64,000 nucleotides of DNA from Artemisia argyi. Its lineage: Eukaryota > Streptophyta > Magnoliopsida > Asterales > Asteraceae. The first letter of the stretch is position 1; every line of letters starts with the position of its first letter. The stretch lies in the NCBI GenBank assembly GCA_030686995.1, contig CM060697.1, positions 38,365,459 through 38,429,458 on the forward strand, in the 5' to 3' direction. The translations under genes were made by a program, and so were the position numbers. This document shows positions 63,766 through 64,000 of this stretch, one piece after another. The notes beneath the pieces were generated by a model that saw nothing but the letters and a program-made list of their open reading frames with translations, did no database searches and had not been told where the DNA came from.

Positions 63766-64000
63766 TAGATTGAATGATAAGTGCTTCTTAAAAATCCCAT
63801 GTTATTCATGAATTTGTTAACATATTTGAAAAGTTACTTGTTAGTTCTGAATGTTGCATCAAATGACACTATATCTCTAAATTCCTTATAGTTGCATTTG
63901 GCAACTTCATCCGCAAAAAACATTCCAACCAACTCACTTTTTTCAACCATATAATGAAATGTAAAGTTCGGCACATATTTCTTTCGGTTTTCCATTTTGT

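Larger units (their letters stand above)
60320..64000 (-). pseudogene. FAR1/FHY3-like MULE transposase gene, interrupted, runs off the window
   Basis: Minus-strand exons: >64000-63838 (ELVGMFFADEVAKCNYKEF; SFDATFRTN), 63662-63405 (VFVPFTRVDNHKKCVTFGAG; MIVTDQDGAM; KHRLCMWHITQKF), 63278-63150 joined to 61358-60854 (FEEKWTKLIEDFGLQ, then GLMRTTSRSESENAFF), and 60670-60320. This is the MULE transposase core of the FAR1 family: DATF and DQDG are candidate catalytic aspartates. The last exon has a degraded zinc knuckle (FCGEKTNKHTKSTYPLNP) and two tandem copies of a roughly 28-residue unit RIAAAxEPxTxAxEQQTRN. A 1.8-kb retroposon splits the third exon. The acceptor before 63662 reads GG where AG is expected. 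It converges on the Ulp1-like gene; both probably belonged to one Mutator-like element. Confidence 0.8.

Overview
The window looks like intergenic DNA from a large, repeat-rich dicot plant genome. It is AT-rich, has GT-AG introns, long (TA)n tracts and poly-A, poly-T and poly-G runs, and is almost entirely retroelements inserted into one another plus decayed transposon genes. The sequence style (Tat and Tekay-type Ty3/gypsy polyproteins, Ulp1/FAR1-type Mutator genes) would fit Asteraceae, but that is an impression and not proven here. I see no intact host gene.

Left half (583-31500). A Tat-type Ty3/gypsy element, 'A', lies on the minus strand, with LTRs at 588-1068 and 31010-31495 and a 5-bp target duplication ATAAC. 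Its gag-protease half (28467-30966) and its RT/RNase H/integrase half (4735-7618) are separated by a 20.8-kb insert. Between pol and the 3' LTR it carries an oppositely oriented, intron-containing gene (1485-4069) with its own TATA box. The insert, 'B' (7619-28461, plus strand, target duplication GTTTT), is LTR-internal-LTR-internal-LTR, with 4.46-4.48-kb LTRs and 3.70-3.75-kb internal regions that lack gag and pol. That matches the layout of a LARD (large retrotransposon derivative). The middle LTR is a clean recombinant of the outer two. The internal regions carry conserved antisense ORFs (a polyglutamine protein and two small two-helix membrane proteins).

Middle (31501-40166). Unclassified repeat DNA: microsatellites, several short tandem duplications, a cluster of TGACGCCGTCA-like near-palindromes, a GAGCTCGAGC-rich stretch and a MITE-like segment. 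It also holds an intron-bearing, internally deleted fragment of a FURRY/FRY-type cell-morphogenesis gene (36941-37680, minus).

Right half (40167-64000). Element 'C' (minus strand, Tekay-type chromovirus) has a 3' LTR and a gag-pol with a few lesions but lacks its 5' LTR. Element 'D' (47749-56448, plus strand, target duplication ACATT) has two 3298-bp LTRs in which I saw no difference, an exact tRNA-iMet primer site and a decayed pol remnant. It is the youngest-looking and non-autonomous. To its right lie two convergent pseudogenes of a Ulp1-bearing Mutator-like element: a Ulp1-protease-like gene (plus) and a FAR1/MULE-transposase-like gene (minus). The latter is split by a 1.8-kb retroposon with a 17-bp target duplication. 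The introns and 3' flanks of both genes are studded with about 25 copies of a palindromic 14-16-mer (GAATCACATRTGATTC).

Relative order, from nesting and LTR divergence: A, then B inside A, then unequal crossing-over within B. D is later than the event that joined C to the Mutator remnant. All comparisons were made by eye.
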